Shown here: one piece after another, positions 20,802 to 26,989 of the stretch | Layout of the letters: each line of letters opens with the position of its first letter | Position numbering within the stretch: position 1 is the first letter of the stretch | Source: a virus | Strand: one strand, 5' to 3' | DNA: 26,989 bases | IMG/VR virus record: IMGVR_UViG_3300027736_000210 | Location: 1-26,989 of that record | Position numbers and translations under genes: made by a program | Notes under the pieces: model-generated | Seen by the model: only the letters and a program-made list of their open reading frames with translations | Databases searched by the model: none | What the model was told of the DNA's origin: nothing

Positions 20802-21023
20802 GAAATCAACCAAACGCTTGACAAGAATACCGTGTTCGGCATCCATTTCCTCATGGCTGAGATAGAAGTCTGTAGTAGGGTCATAATAGCGACCTTCTCG
20901 GGGATCGTAATATAACACCCGTCCTGATGCGTATTTGAATGGGCCTTCAAGCCCGGCACGTGGGCCATACTTTTGGCGCATCATGTCTGTTTCAAACTTG
21001 TCTGCGATAATGCGGTATCCCAT
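20793..21023 (-). CDS. conserved small phage protein (76 aa)
   Basis: A 76-aa soluble protein (MGYRIIADKFETDMMRQKYG) with a Tyr/Arg/Asp-rich middle (YYDPREGRYYDPTTDFYLSH). No known motif. It has its own sigma70 promoter (C) and AAGGAG 6 nt before the ATG, so it is probably a strongly expressed early gene. Its stop codon forms the centre of palindrome B. Function unknown. Confidence 0.7.
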   Translation of the reverse strand: MGYRIIADKFETDMMRQKYGPRAGLEGPFKYASGRVLYYDPREGRYYDPTTDFYLSHEEMDAEHGILVKRLVDFQK

Positions 21024-21053
21024 GTAGGACTCCTTTTTGCTTTGTATGCCACT

Positions 21054-21082
21054 ATTGTAGCAAAAAGGGAATTCGTGGTCAA
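21054..21082 (-). promoter_or_regulatory. sigma70 promoter C (76-aa gene)
   Basis: Minus strand: TTGACC (21082..21077), 17-nt spacer ending TTTTGC, and TACAAT (21059..21054). Its leader carries AAGGAG. Confidence 0.8.
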
Positions 21083-21089
21083 GTACTAC

Positions 21090-21104
21090 AAAAGTACTAC
21101 TTTT
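21090..21104. repeat. palindrome C, centred 15 bp beyond the -35 of promoter C
   Basis: AAAAGTA-C-TACTTTT, with 7-bp arms around one base, abutting the stop codon of the glycosyltransferase gene (21105). Same geometry as A and B. Confidence 0.8.
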
Positions 21105-21830
21105 TTACTGCCACAATTGTTGTATTACAGGGTCATGCACTTGGGCAGGTTTGGGGTTGCCGTGGAACACAACCACTGAGGTATCGGGCTGTATTTTAAC
21201 ACCGCTGTTGGGTCTAAGGTGTCGGCGTCGAGCAAAATCATATCCGCCATCTAGGCATTGCCAACGAAAACTTTCAAAACGAAAGTCGTCTGCAAAACGT
21301 CTTTGGTTGACATTCAGCACCGCGCCCAGGTAATCCTGATCTCCAGGATAACTTTTGATTATGGTTTTAAAATCTTCTTGTGAGAACTTGTCCCATATCC
21401 AAGAGAACTTGCTGACATTAAACCACATCATGCTAGAGTTCATTGTAACCGTGTCTCTGCGTTGTAGATATCTAAAATCTCTAATGGTCCAAAGATAGTC
21501 GGTGCTGAGTTCACCTACCCAGTCAAGTTGATTTGCAATCACTACATCCAGATCAAAGTACAACAAGTTGCCCGAAAAATGAGCAGGATTAAACAACTGC
21601 ATCTTGTACCACCATGATCGTTTGGGACCTGAAATGCCCCAATCTTCAAGTATGTGTTTGATCATGTGTGGTGGAACTGATCTATCATGTTCGGTGTATA
21701 CGTGCAAGCGCACTTCTGCGTCCAGGTTTCGACACAGCATATTATACAGTCTTTCTACATATTGCCAGTCATAGCCCGATCCGTGTATAACGCAGGCACA
21801 GTCAATGCGTCCAGGATTCTTTTTTGACAT
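21105..21830 (-). CDS. GT-A-type glycosyltransferase (241 aa)
   Basis: A 241-aa protein with the layout of GT-A sugar transferases: an N-terminal strand-helix (CACVIHGSGYDWQYVERLYN), VYTEHD, and the DxD metal/nucleotide-sugar motif D93-L-D95 (LLYFDLDVVIAN), then SSMMWFN and a PGDQDYL acidic element. The acceptor is unknown; sugars on virion proteins, DNA bases or host surface glycans are possible. Its ATG overlaps the stop of the upstream methyltransferase (TAATG), so the two are probably made together. Its stop abuts palindrome C. Confidence 0.8.
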   Translation of the reverse strand: MSKKNPGRIDCACVIHGSGYDWQYVERLYNMLCRNLDAEVRLHVYTEHDRSVPPHMIKHILEDWGISGPKRSWWYKMQLFNPAHFSGNLLYFDLDVVIANQLDWVGELSTDYLWTIRDFRYLQRRDTVTMNSSMMWFNVSKFSWIWDKFSQEDFKTIIKSYPGDQDYLGAVLNVNQRRFADDFRFESFRWQCLDGGYDFARRRHLRPNSGVKIQPDTSVVVFHGNPKPAQVHDPVIQQLWQ

Positions 21831-22465
21831 TAGAATTGAAAAATGATTTGATATTCGTCTAATATTGGCAAATGGCCTTGGTCCTCGAGATACTCAACAA
21901 TTCTGCGACCTTTTCCGGTGCGGCGATTGTTGTTGACCCAGCGTGAGTTATCATCTATTGCCACAATTGTGCCCGGACGAATAAATGGCTGGATAATTTT
22001 GAATTCTTTTAAGTGATGATCAGCACTTGCAGTGTCATTATTCCAATCTACATCATAACTGTCTAGATAGAACAAGTCCACTTGATCTAAATCAGTCTGC
22101 GACTCAAGCCATTCGACGCTGTCACTGTGGGTGACTGAAAAGTTTGTACTGGCAATACTGTTACGTGCGGCTTCACAAGCCACATTATCTATATCTACAC
22201 TACGCATTCGTCCACCATAAAGATCCACAAACTCTGTGAATAGTCTGGCACTTTGTCCGTCCATCCAGTTGCCCGGTGTTCTCAGTGTACCTGTTTCAAT
22301 AATGTTGAAATTGGTTTGTTTTTGACTCAATAGTAATCGAAAAATAATATCAAATCCCACGGCTCGATTGTAAAAACCATCAGTAAGAACACCCCGTACT
22401 CCATCAAATTGAATGTTTAACAAAGGATAGTAGATACGTCGATAATGATCAAGCCAGGTATTCAT
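21830..22465 (-). CDS. class I methyltransferase (211 aa)
   Basis: Motif I is IIETGTLRTPGNWMDGQSA (56-74), with ETGT in place of the usual DxGxG, typical of a phage/glycan-linked methyltransferase family. RSVDID (strand-2 acidic end), VDLFYLDSYDVDW (motif IV region) and TIVAIDDNSRW follow. The substrate is unknown; pairing with the coupled glycosyltransferase suggests O-methylation or similar tailoring of a sugar, which is inference. The upstream region (ATATATAAT close to the ATG) lacks a clear -35 or a standard late box, so its promoter is uncertain. Confidence 0.75.
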   Translation of the reverse strand: MNTWLDHYRRIYYPLLNIQFDGVRGVLTDGFYNRAVGFDIIFRLLLSQKQTNFNIIETGTLRTPGNWMDGQSARLFTEFVDLYGGRMRSVDIDNVACEAARNSIASTNFSVTHSDSVEWLESQTDLDQVDLFYLDSYDVDWNNDTASADHHLKEFKIIQPFIRPGTIVAIDDNSRWVNNNRRTGKGRRIVEYLEDQGHLPILDEYQIIFQF

Positions 22466-22500
22466 GGCATTATATATCTAGTTTTGAAATCACTGATGCA

Positions 22501-23016
22501 TTAAGCCGCCACGTTTCCTAGACCAATATTTAAATTGCAAGAAAGGTTACTGCCAGAATCAACCTGCCACGTCCAGGCACCCTTACTTGCCTCCAATGGT
22601 GGCACTTGTATTACTCCATTGATCTGAACACTGCTACGAGCATCAATGGTACTTTCTGAATTAACAGGATTTCCGTTGTATGCTGTGACAAAACCAGTGG
22701 CATTGCCAGGTATAAGAGTGTTACCAACACGATTTGACATGTAGTTAGACAGTATCTGATTTATCAAAATACCCGAACCGCCAGTGACTTCAATAGAATG
22801 TGTATAATAGCCACTAAATGTTGTTGGGAACAAACTAGTATTATCAACTTCAAATAATACTTGGTCACAGACAACATCGCCACTGGGTGGTACTGGACCG
22901 GGAATGGTGCTGACTGTATTTAAAAATACCTGTTGTCCATTTACTTTGACATCTAATGTGACTGGTGTGTCACCGTATGCAAAGCCGTAAAATTGTAGAT
23001 TTCTGTTGATTGCCAT
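22501..23016 (-). CDS. virion-type beta-rich protein (171 aa)
   Basis: A 171-aa beta-rich protein (MAINRNLQFYGFAYGDTPVT) with features of carbohydrate-binding or decoration-type virion proteins: VKVNGQQVFLNTV, alternating hydrophobics, Gly/Asn/Ser loops and no catalytic motif. A late CATAAATA box lies 18 nt before the ATG and overlaps the stop codon of the upstream gene, so it is expected to be expressed late, unlike the flanking sugar-modifying genes. Probably a minor capsid or fibre protein; not proven. Confidence 0.65.
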   Translation of the reverse strand: MAINRNLQFYGFAYGDTPVTLDVKVNGQQVFLNTVSTIPGPVPPSGDVVCDQVLFEVDNTSLFPTTFSGYYTHSIEVTGGSGILINQILSNYMSNRVGNTLIPGNATGFVTAYNGNPVNSESTIDARSSVQINGVIQVPPLEASKGAWTWQVDSGSNLSCNLNIGLGNVAA

Positions 23017-23033
23017 AGTTTAATCCCTTGCTG

Positions 23034-23885
23034 TTATTTATGCTCCAACGCAGGTCTCACACGATCTAGCCATAAACCCCGGCGCAGTTCATCTAATGTG
23101 TACTCTGTATGGCAGATTTGAGTCAGCCATGTTTCACGATCTTTTGCATAGGGTTGCTCAATATCAGCAAATCCAACTCCCACAGGATGGGCTAAACTGG
23201 TTGGATCTACTATAGGATGCACTCCCGCTATAGCCGCTTGTATGCCAGGCCCTGAATTATAGTTTACCATGGCATGACAATCATAATGCATATCATAACT
23301 GTCATAAGTGTTGGGCAATTTATTTGGTATTTCTACAGAGACTCCTGGGGGCAAGTTGTTTAGTGCCAGGCGACAGCGCGGGTGTGGGCGTACAGTAACG
23401 GGACGATCGGTGTTATTTTTAAGTATTTCCAAGGTAGTATGTAACCATTCTGACATGTTCAATCCAGTTACTTGTAAACTGCGATCATGTTGTAGGGCCA
23501 CAACGACGTTGGGTCGAGGGTTAAATTGCGTGGCCAAACTTATTTTTAGTTTTTGAGGCCTGTCCCAGTCTAAATTATCTAAGTGTCCATAATAGCCTTG
23601 GGCATTGATGTTGTTCACAGCAATCTTCCAAGTGTTGCCGCGATACAATGCACCAATTTCGATTATGATAACTGGCCGGCCCTGTGATCTATAGTGTTCA
23701 TACACTGCTTGATTGGCAGCCATTTTGCCCGCCCATAACACTGACCAAATAATAGCCGCATCCGATGTCATTGAATTCTCTTGTGTTTGGATTCCCCGAG
23801 CCTGTAAACAATCTAGTACTGCACTCATGACAGGCTGTGCATTTTTTGCACATTGCAAAGGATAATAGGCTATGTTTTTGATCAT
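23034..23885 (-). CDS. GT-B / capsule-biosynthesis-like glycosyltransferase (283 aa)
   Basis: The C-terminal half resembles the nucleotide-sugar domain of capsule-synthesis (CapU/KDO-type) transferases: a strand (VVVALQHDRS), MSEWLHTTLEIL, VTVRPHPR (171-178), then YNSGPGIQAAIAGVHPIVDP, a Gly-rich turn and helix where the sugar nucleotide would bind. The N-terminal half is a Rossmann-like region (IIWSVLWAGKM; PVIIIEIGALY). It is clearly related to the plus-strand 267-aa gene at 24694. It is divergent from the 266-aa GT-A gene, with 11 nt between ATGs. The acceptor is unknown. Confidence 0.65.
   Translation of the reverse strand: MIKNIAYYPLQCAKNAQPVMSAVLDCLQARGIQTQENSMTSDAAIIWSVLWAGKMAANQAVYEHYRSQGRPVIIIEIGALYRGNTWKIAVNNINAQGYYGHLDNLDWDRPQKLKISLATQFNPRPNVVVALQHDRSLQVTGLNMSEWLHTTLEILKNNTDRPVTVRPHPRCRLALNNLPPGVSVEIPNKLPNTYDSYDMHYDCHAMVNYNSGPGIQAAIAGVHPIVDPTSLAHPVGVGFADIEQPYAKDRETWLTQICHTEYTLDELRRGLWLDRVRPALEHK
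23035..23041 (-). promoter_or_regulatory. late promoter box CATAAATA
   Basis: Minus-strand CATAAATAA overlaps the TAA stop of the 283-aa gene and lies 18 nt before the ATG at 23016. It suggests late control of the virion-type gene. Confidence 0.55.
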
Positions 23886-23896
23886 AAGTATTTTTA

Positions 23897-24697
23897 ATGA
23901 AGTACACAGTAATTACCACCTTTAATGAGTCGGGCTACAAACAATATGGCCAACGTATGATACAAACCTTTCTGCAGAACTGGCCAGGTGAAGTCACGCT
24001 AGTAGTATATGCAGAAGATTGTGCGGTTACCGAAACAGCACCTAATCTTGTGGTGTATGATATTGGTATAGCAGATGCATTGACTACATTTAAAACTGCT
24101 TGGGCAGATGTACCACAAGCCAATGGAGATGTCAGTGCCGACCCCGTTCGTAACAAAAGAAAAGATGCTGGAAAGGGATTTAAATGGGACGCTGTGCGTT
24201 TTGCTCACAAAGTATATTCAATATTCCATTGTGCTAGATCTATTGCAACTGATTGGCTGTTGTGGATGGATGCGGATACTGTGTGTCACAGCACCATTAC
24301 TGTAGCAGACCTAGATCGATTGTGTCCCCCAGATCGAGACCTGTGCTTTTTGGGTCGTAGGCACAAATACACTGAATGTGGATTGTATGCTATGAATCTC
24401 GGCCGGCCGGCTGTGAAAACTTTCCTACAAATGTTTCAGCGTTATTATGATGATGCTGAACACGGAATATTCACCTTGGCAGAATGGCACGACTCGTTTG
24501 TGTTTGACGCTGTGAGAAAACAATGTGCATTAAACGAACTAGACTGGTCCAGTCATTTGATCACAGGAGAGGGCCATCCCTTGATCAACTCGGAATGGGG
24601 TGCTTACCTAGACCATCTCAAAGGTGCCAGGAAAGATCAGGGTCGTAGCAAACGAGCAGACTTAAAAGTTTCACGTACAGAAGCGTACTGGCAATGA
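23897..24697 (+). CDS. GT-A-type glycosyltransferase (266 aa)
   Basis: A 266-aa protein with TVITTFNESGYKQYG (strand-helix), VTLVVYAED, and the DxD motif D125-A-D127 (WLLWMDADTVCH), followed by CFLGRRHKYTECGLYAMNLG and EWHDSFVF. This is a GT-A nucleotide-sugar transferase layout and the first gene of the rightward sugar/methyl island. It ends with an ATGA overlap into the 267-aa gene. No ribosome site is visible in the 11-nt gap before its ATG, so initiation may be weak or leaderless. Acceptor unknown. Confidence 0.8.
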   Translation: MKYTVITTFNESGYKQYGQRMIQTFLQNWPGEVTLVVYAEDCAVTETAPNLVVYDIGIADALTTFKTAWADVPQANGDVSADPVRNKRKDAGKGFKWDAVRFAHKVYSIFHCARSIATDWLLWMDADTVCHSTITVADLDRLCPPDRDLCFLGRRHKYTECGLYAMNLGRPAVKTFLQMFQRYYDDAEHGIFTLAEWHDSFVFDAVRKQCALNELDWSSHLITGEGHPLINSEWGAYLDHLKGARKDQGRSKRADLKVSRTEAYWQ

Positions 24698-25497
24698 CTT
24701 GGATATTCTTAAACAAAAACAACGCCGACGAATACATTGAAATGTTTGCGGCCGGATCACAAACCGTGCCTACTTGTCTGGAAACATGGCAGTACGAAGA
24801 CAGTGATGCTCCGCTTGTGTTACGTGGTATCATGAAGCACAAGATTATTAAACGTTGCTGGGAGGACCAAAGACAGTTTTACTACATGGATTCTGGATAC
24901 TTGGGCAACAGACCCAGCATGGCCAATCCCAATGGTTGGAAGTTTTGGCATAGGATTGTGCCTAATGATTTGCAACACGGTGCAGTGGCAGATAGACCAG
25001 CAGATAGACTACAGCGACTAAACATACGGATTAGGCCCCGACAAAATCACTGCAGAGACATATTAATAGTTGCACCAGATGAAAAGCCTTGTACATTTTA
25101 CGGGATTACCCTAGACGAATGGCTAAAAACCACAGTCGATACTATCAAACAATATACTGACCGTCCCATACGCATGAGAGAACGTCCTGCATCAAGACAG
25201 GATCGCAAAACACAACGACCCGAAGAGTGGTTAAATGATGTGCATGCCATAGTTACATTCAATAGCACAGCCGCTACAGAAGCAGTATTAGCCGGTGTGC
25301 CGGTATTTGTTACAGCACCTGTCAATGCCGCTAGACCTGTTAGCAATTTAAATTTACAAGATATAGAAACACCTTGGTTCCCAGACAGTGACCAGGTACA
25401 TAAGTGGGCTTGCCACTTGGCGTATGGACAATTCCATACTACAGAATTGGCCGATGGCACCGCTGCCGCAATACTCAAGGAGACTCAAAATGCGTGA
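24694..25497 (+). CDS. GT-B-like transferase, paralogue of the 283-aa gene (267 aa)
   Basis: The C-terminal half mirrors the 283-aa minus-strand protein block by block: GITLDEWLKTTVDTIKQYTD against GLNMSEWLHTTLEIL, DRPIRMRERP against DRPVTVRPHP, HAIVTFNSTAATEAVLAGVP against HAMVNYNSGPGIQAAIAGVH, and DIETPW against DIEQPY. Both are therefore copies of one sugar-transferase domain. The N-terminal region differs (MTWIFLNKNNADEYIEMFAA). It sits between the GT-A gene (ATGA) and the FkbM methyltransferase (8-nt overlap). Confidence 0.65.
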   Translation: MTWIFLNKNNADEYIEMFAAGSQTVPTCLETWQYEDSDAPLVLRGIMKHKIIKRCWEDQRQFYYMDSGYLGNRPSMANPNGWKFWHRIVPNDLQHGAVADRPADRLQRLNIRIRPRQNHCRDILIVAPDEKPCTFYGITLDEWLKTTVDTIKQYTDRPIRMRERPASRQDRKTQRPEEWLNDVHAIVTFNSTAATEAVLAGVPVFVTAPVNAARPVSNLNLQDIETPWFPDSDQVHKWACHLAYGQFHTTELADGTAAAILKETQNA

Positions 25498-26140
25498 ACA
25501 TTATGGATGGCAATTTCCCGACTTCGAAACACACTTGCCAAGGATGATAAAGAAAAGTGTAGACAAAGGCTTGCCACCTGAATATCAAATTGCCGTACGA
25601 CGTCGCAGTATTGAGTTATGTAAAAAACGAGATGTAGCATTAGACATTGGTGCCAACGTGGGATTATGGTCGCGTGATCTTGTGAAAAGTTTTGGCCGTG
25701 TGATAGCATTTGAACCTGTTGGTATATTTAGAGAATGTTTGGAACGCAATGTCGCAGGAGATAACTTTGAAGTGCGCCCTATTGCACTAGGCGATCAGGA
25801 TACCCAGGGCACAATGATCATTACCGAAGACAACTCTGGACACAGCCATCTTGACCCTGCTTCTATGGGCACTGGTGATGTACAAGTTGTTCGCCTTGAC
25901 AACTTGAACTTTCACGACATAAGTTATATCAAAATTGACTGCGAAGGCTACGAGTATCGCATACTGCAAGGTGCTGAACAAACTATTCGACGTTGCAAAC
26001 CTGTTGTAGTAATAGAGCAAAAACCACATGATGCTTACAGCAAACAATACGGACAGTTTGCGGCTGTGGGATTGCTGGAAGATTGGGGCATGGTTCGACT
26101 GGATCAGGTGCGTGATGATTGGATCATGGGATGGAACTAG
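25490..26140 (+). CDS. FkbM-family methyltransferase (216 aa)
   Basis: Start at ATG 25490, with AAGGAG 7 nt upstream; the longer frame to 25388 is read-through of the previous gene. Motif I LDIGANVGLWSRDL (51-64), FEP (74-76), and the FkbM signature IKIDCEGYEYRILQGAE (147-163) are clear. FkbM enzymes O-methylate sugars or polyketides, and in phages often accompany glycosyltransferases. It overlaps the previous gene by 8 nt and the next by 10 nt in the island. Confidence 0.9.
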   Translation: MREHYGWQFPDFETHLPRMIKKSVDKGLPPEYQIAVRRRSIELCKKRDVALDIGANVGLWSRDLVKSFGRVIAFEPVGIFRECLERNVAGDNFEVRPIALGDQDTQGTMIITEDNSGHSHLDPASMGTGDVQVVRLDNLNFHDISYIKIDCEGYEYRILQGAEQTIRRCKPVVVIEQKPHDAYSKQYGQFAAVGLLEDWGMVRLDQVRDDWIMGWN

Positions 26141-26766
26141 ATACAACTGACAACATTGATAAGGGTGCCGAGGATTCTGCTACCTGGGCTCGTAAATGGA
26201 CCAAAGAACGATATATAGCCAAGCACCGATCTAGTTGGGAAATAGCAGATGCTTATCTCAACCAACCGGTAGGAAAATTATTGGACATTGGGTGTGGCTT
26301 TGCCTGGGAGAGTCGCTGGTTCAATGAAAAGTATGGCACAGAACTTTGGTTGTTGGATGGTGATTCTAGTACCAATGCCGCAAAGCCTGAGACTGCCAGT
26401 TACGGCAACTGGAATACAGATTCTAGTCAATTGAAATTTTATCACACATTTGATTTTTTAAATTCAAAACTACAAGAACTAGGTACAAAAAACTATCACT
26501 TGATAGATGCTAACAACATAAACATACCCGGTGATGTTAAATTTGATGTTATCACATCGTGGCTCAGTTGTGGACATCACTATCCTGTAAAAACCTACAT
26601 AGATTTAATGAAAAAACATTCACATGAGAACACTAGAATTATTTTAGACGTTAGATGCAAAGGTACTGCAACAAATTTTATCGGGGTAGATGGGTTTGAG
26701 ATCGTGAATATTGTGTCCGATGCAGGAGGTAAAAAACGTGCAACTGTGGAGATAAAATTATTATGA
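26131..26766 (+). CDS. class I SAM-dependent methyltransferase (211 aa)
   Basis: Start at ATG 26131 (MELDTTDNIDKG), with GGAT a few nt upstream; a TTG at 26119 is less likely. Motif I is LLDIGCGFAWESRWF (50-64), then WLLDGDSS as the strand-2 acidic end, and FDVITSWLSCGHHYP as the motif IV/V region. It is more AT-rich than the FkbM gene. The substrate is unknown. It is the second methyltransferase in a row and is followed by a third with ATGA overlap. Confidence 0.8.
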   Translation: MELDTTDNIDKGAEDSATWARKWTKERYIAKHRSSWEIADAYLNQPVGKLLDIGCGFAWESRWFNEKYGTELWLLDGDSSTNAAKPETASYGNWNTDSSQLKFYHTFDFLNSKLQELGTKNYHLIDANNINIPGDVKFDVITSWLSCGHHYPVKTYIDLMKKHSHENTRIILDVRCKGTATNFIGVDGFEIVNIVSDAGGKKRATVEIKLL

Positions 26767-26989
26767 CAAGTTCATACTATAATGAATCAGTTCGGCTGGG
26801 TCGTGAGTTTCAAGAGCAAAACAAAAGTTGGGCCGGTTACGATGTTGTAAAGTATCAAAAAAAGATCAAAGACCTAGTGGATCGTTATAATGCTCGAACC
26901 ATACTAGACTACGGGTGTGGCAAGGGCCTGCAATATCAAGAACGACTTCCGTATGGTGGTAGTGTTGGTCACGAATTACCTGAACAAGA
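26763..26989 (+). CDS. class I methyltransferase, 5' part only (runs off right edge)
   Basis: The first 75 codons (MTSSYYNESVRLGREFQEQN...) contain TILDYGCGKGLQY (46-58), a methyltransferase motif I. Its ATG overlaps the TGA of the previous gene by 4 nt. This is the third consecutive methyltransferase of the rightward operon. The rest lies outside the window. Confidence 0.75.
   Translation, partial: MTSSYYNESVRLGREFQEQNKSWAGYDVVKYQKKIKDLVDRYNARTILDYGCGKGLQYQERLPYGGSVGHELPEQ

Noticed and set aside
22466-22500. TATAAT just before the 211-aa methyltransferase ATG as a sigma70 promoter
   Set aside because: Only 3 nt separate it from the ATG and no -35 lies at 17 bp; may be a degenerate late box but not supportable.
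25098-25478. Minus-strand frame opposite the 267-aa transferase
   Set aside because: Antisense shadow; the plus-strand gene has conserved blocks shared with its paralogue.
1-26989. tRNA genes, CRISPR arrays, insertion sequences, integrase or attachment sites
   Set aside because: None found; gaps between genes are too short for tRNAs, and there are no spaced repeats or transposase-like frames. The repeated cassettes at 20459-21104 are promoters, not CRISPR.

Overview
The window reads as part of a T4-like (straboviral/myoviral) tailed-phage genome, probably from an aquatic metagenome. Reasons: tightly packed genes with ATGA/TAATG overlaps, a recognisable T4-type replication set (gp61-like primase, gp41-like DnaB-family helicase, UvsW-like SF2 helicase), T4/cyanophage-type late promoter boxes (CTAAATA / ATAAATA), and virion proteins of the kind seen in cyanophage-like T4 relatives. 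There are no rRNA or tRNA genes, transposases, integrases or CRISPR arrays. The early promoters match the bacterial sigma70 consensus closely, so the host is a bacterium with ordinary sigma70; it cannot be named from the sequence.

Layout. 1-5989 (minus strand): late genes, with an Ala-rich protein, small conserved proteins, a probable abundant virion protein (2363-2803), and a 634-aa protein joining a Pol-beta-type nucleotidyltransferase to a KxDG ligase-like domain. 6059-6982 (plus): tail-fibre-like protein. 6979-11374 (minus): primase, an AT-rich orphan, replicative helicase, and a radical SAM enzyme coupled to the helicase. 11406-12476 (minus): virion protein. 12497-13635 (plus): conserved small protein and an SGNH hydrolase. 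13603-16578 (minus): a seven-gene overlapping early operon that ends in a 186-aa protein carrying condensed bacterial DNA polymerase III alpha (C-family) motifs. 16597-18656: UvsW plus a coupled methyltransferase. 18765-21104: AAA+ ATPase and small proteins, with three copies of a palindrome-plus-promoter cassette. 21105-26989: a glycan/methyltransferase island on both strands, containing one virion-like gene.

Two promoter classes divide the genes. ATAAATA-type boxes lie 15-42 nt before virion-like genes. Sigma70 promoters with exact 17-bp spacers lie before replication and early genes. Four of the latter place TATACT exactly 6 nt before an ATG, predicting leaderless mRNAs.

Most notable for follow-up: the mini C-family polymerase-like protein, the repeated palindrome-promoter cassettes, the leaderless promoter class (one copy inside the AAA+ gene), the nucleotidyltransferase-ligase fusion, and the radical SAM gene coupled to the helicase. 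No stretch over about 110 bases lacks a gene.
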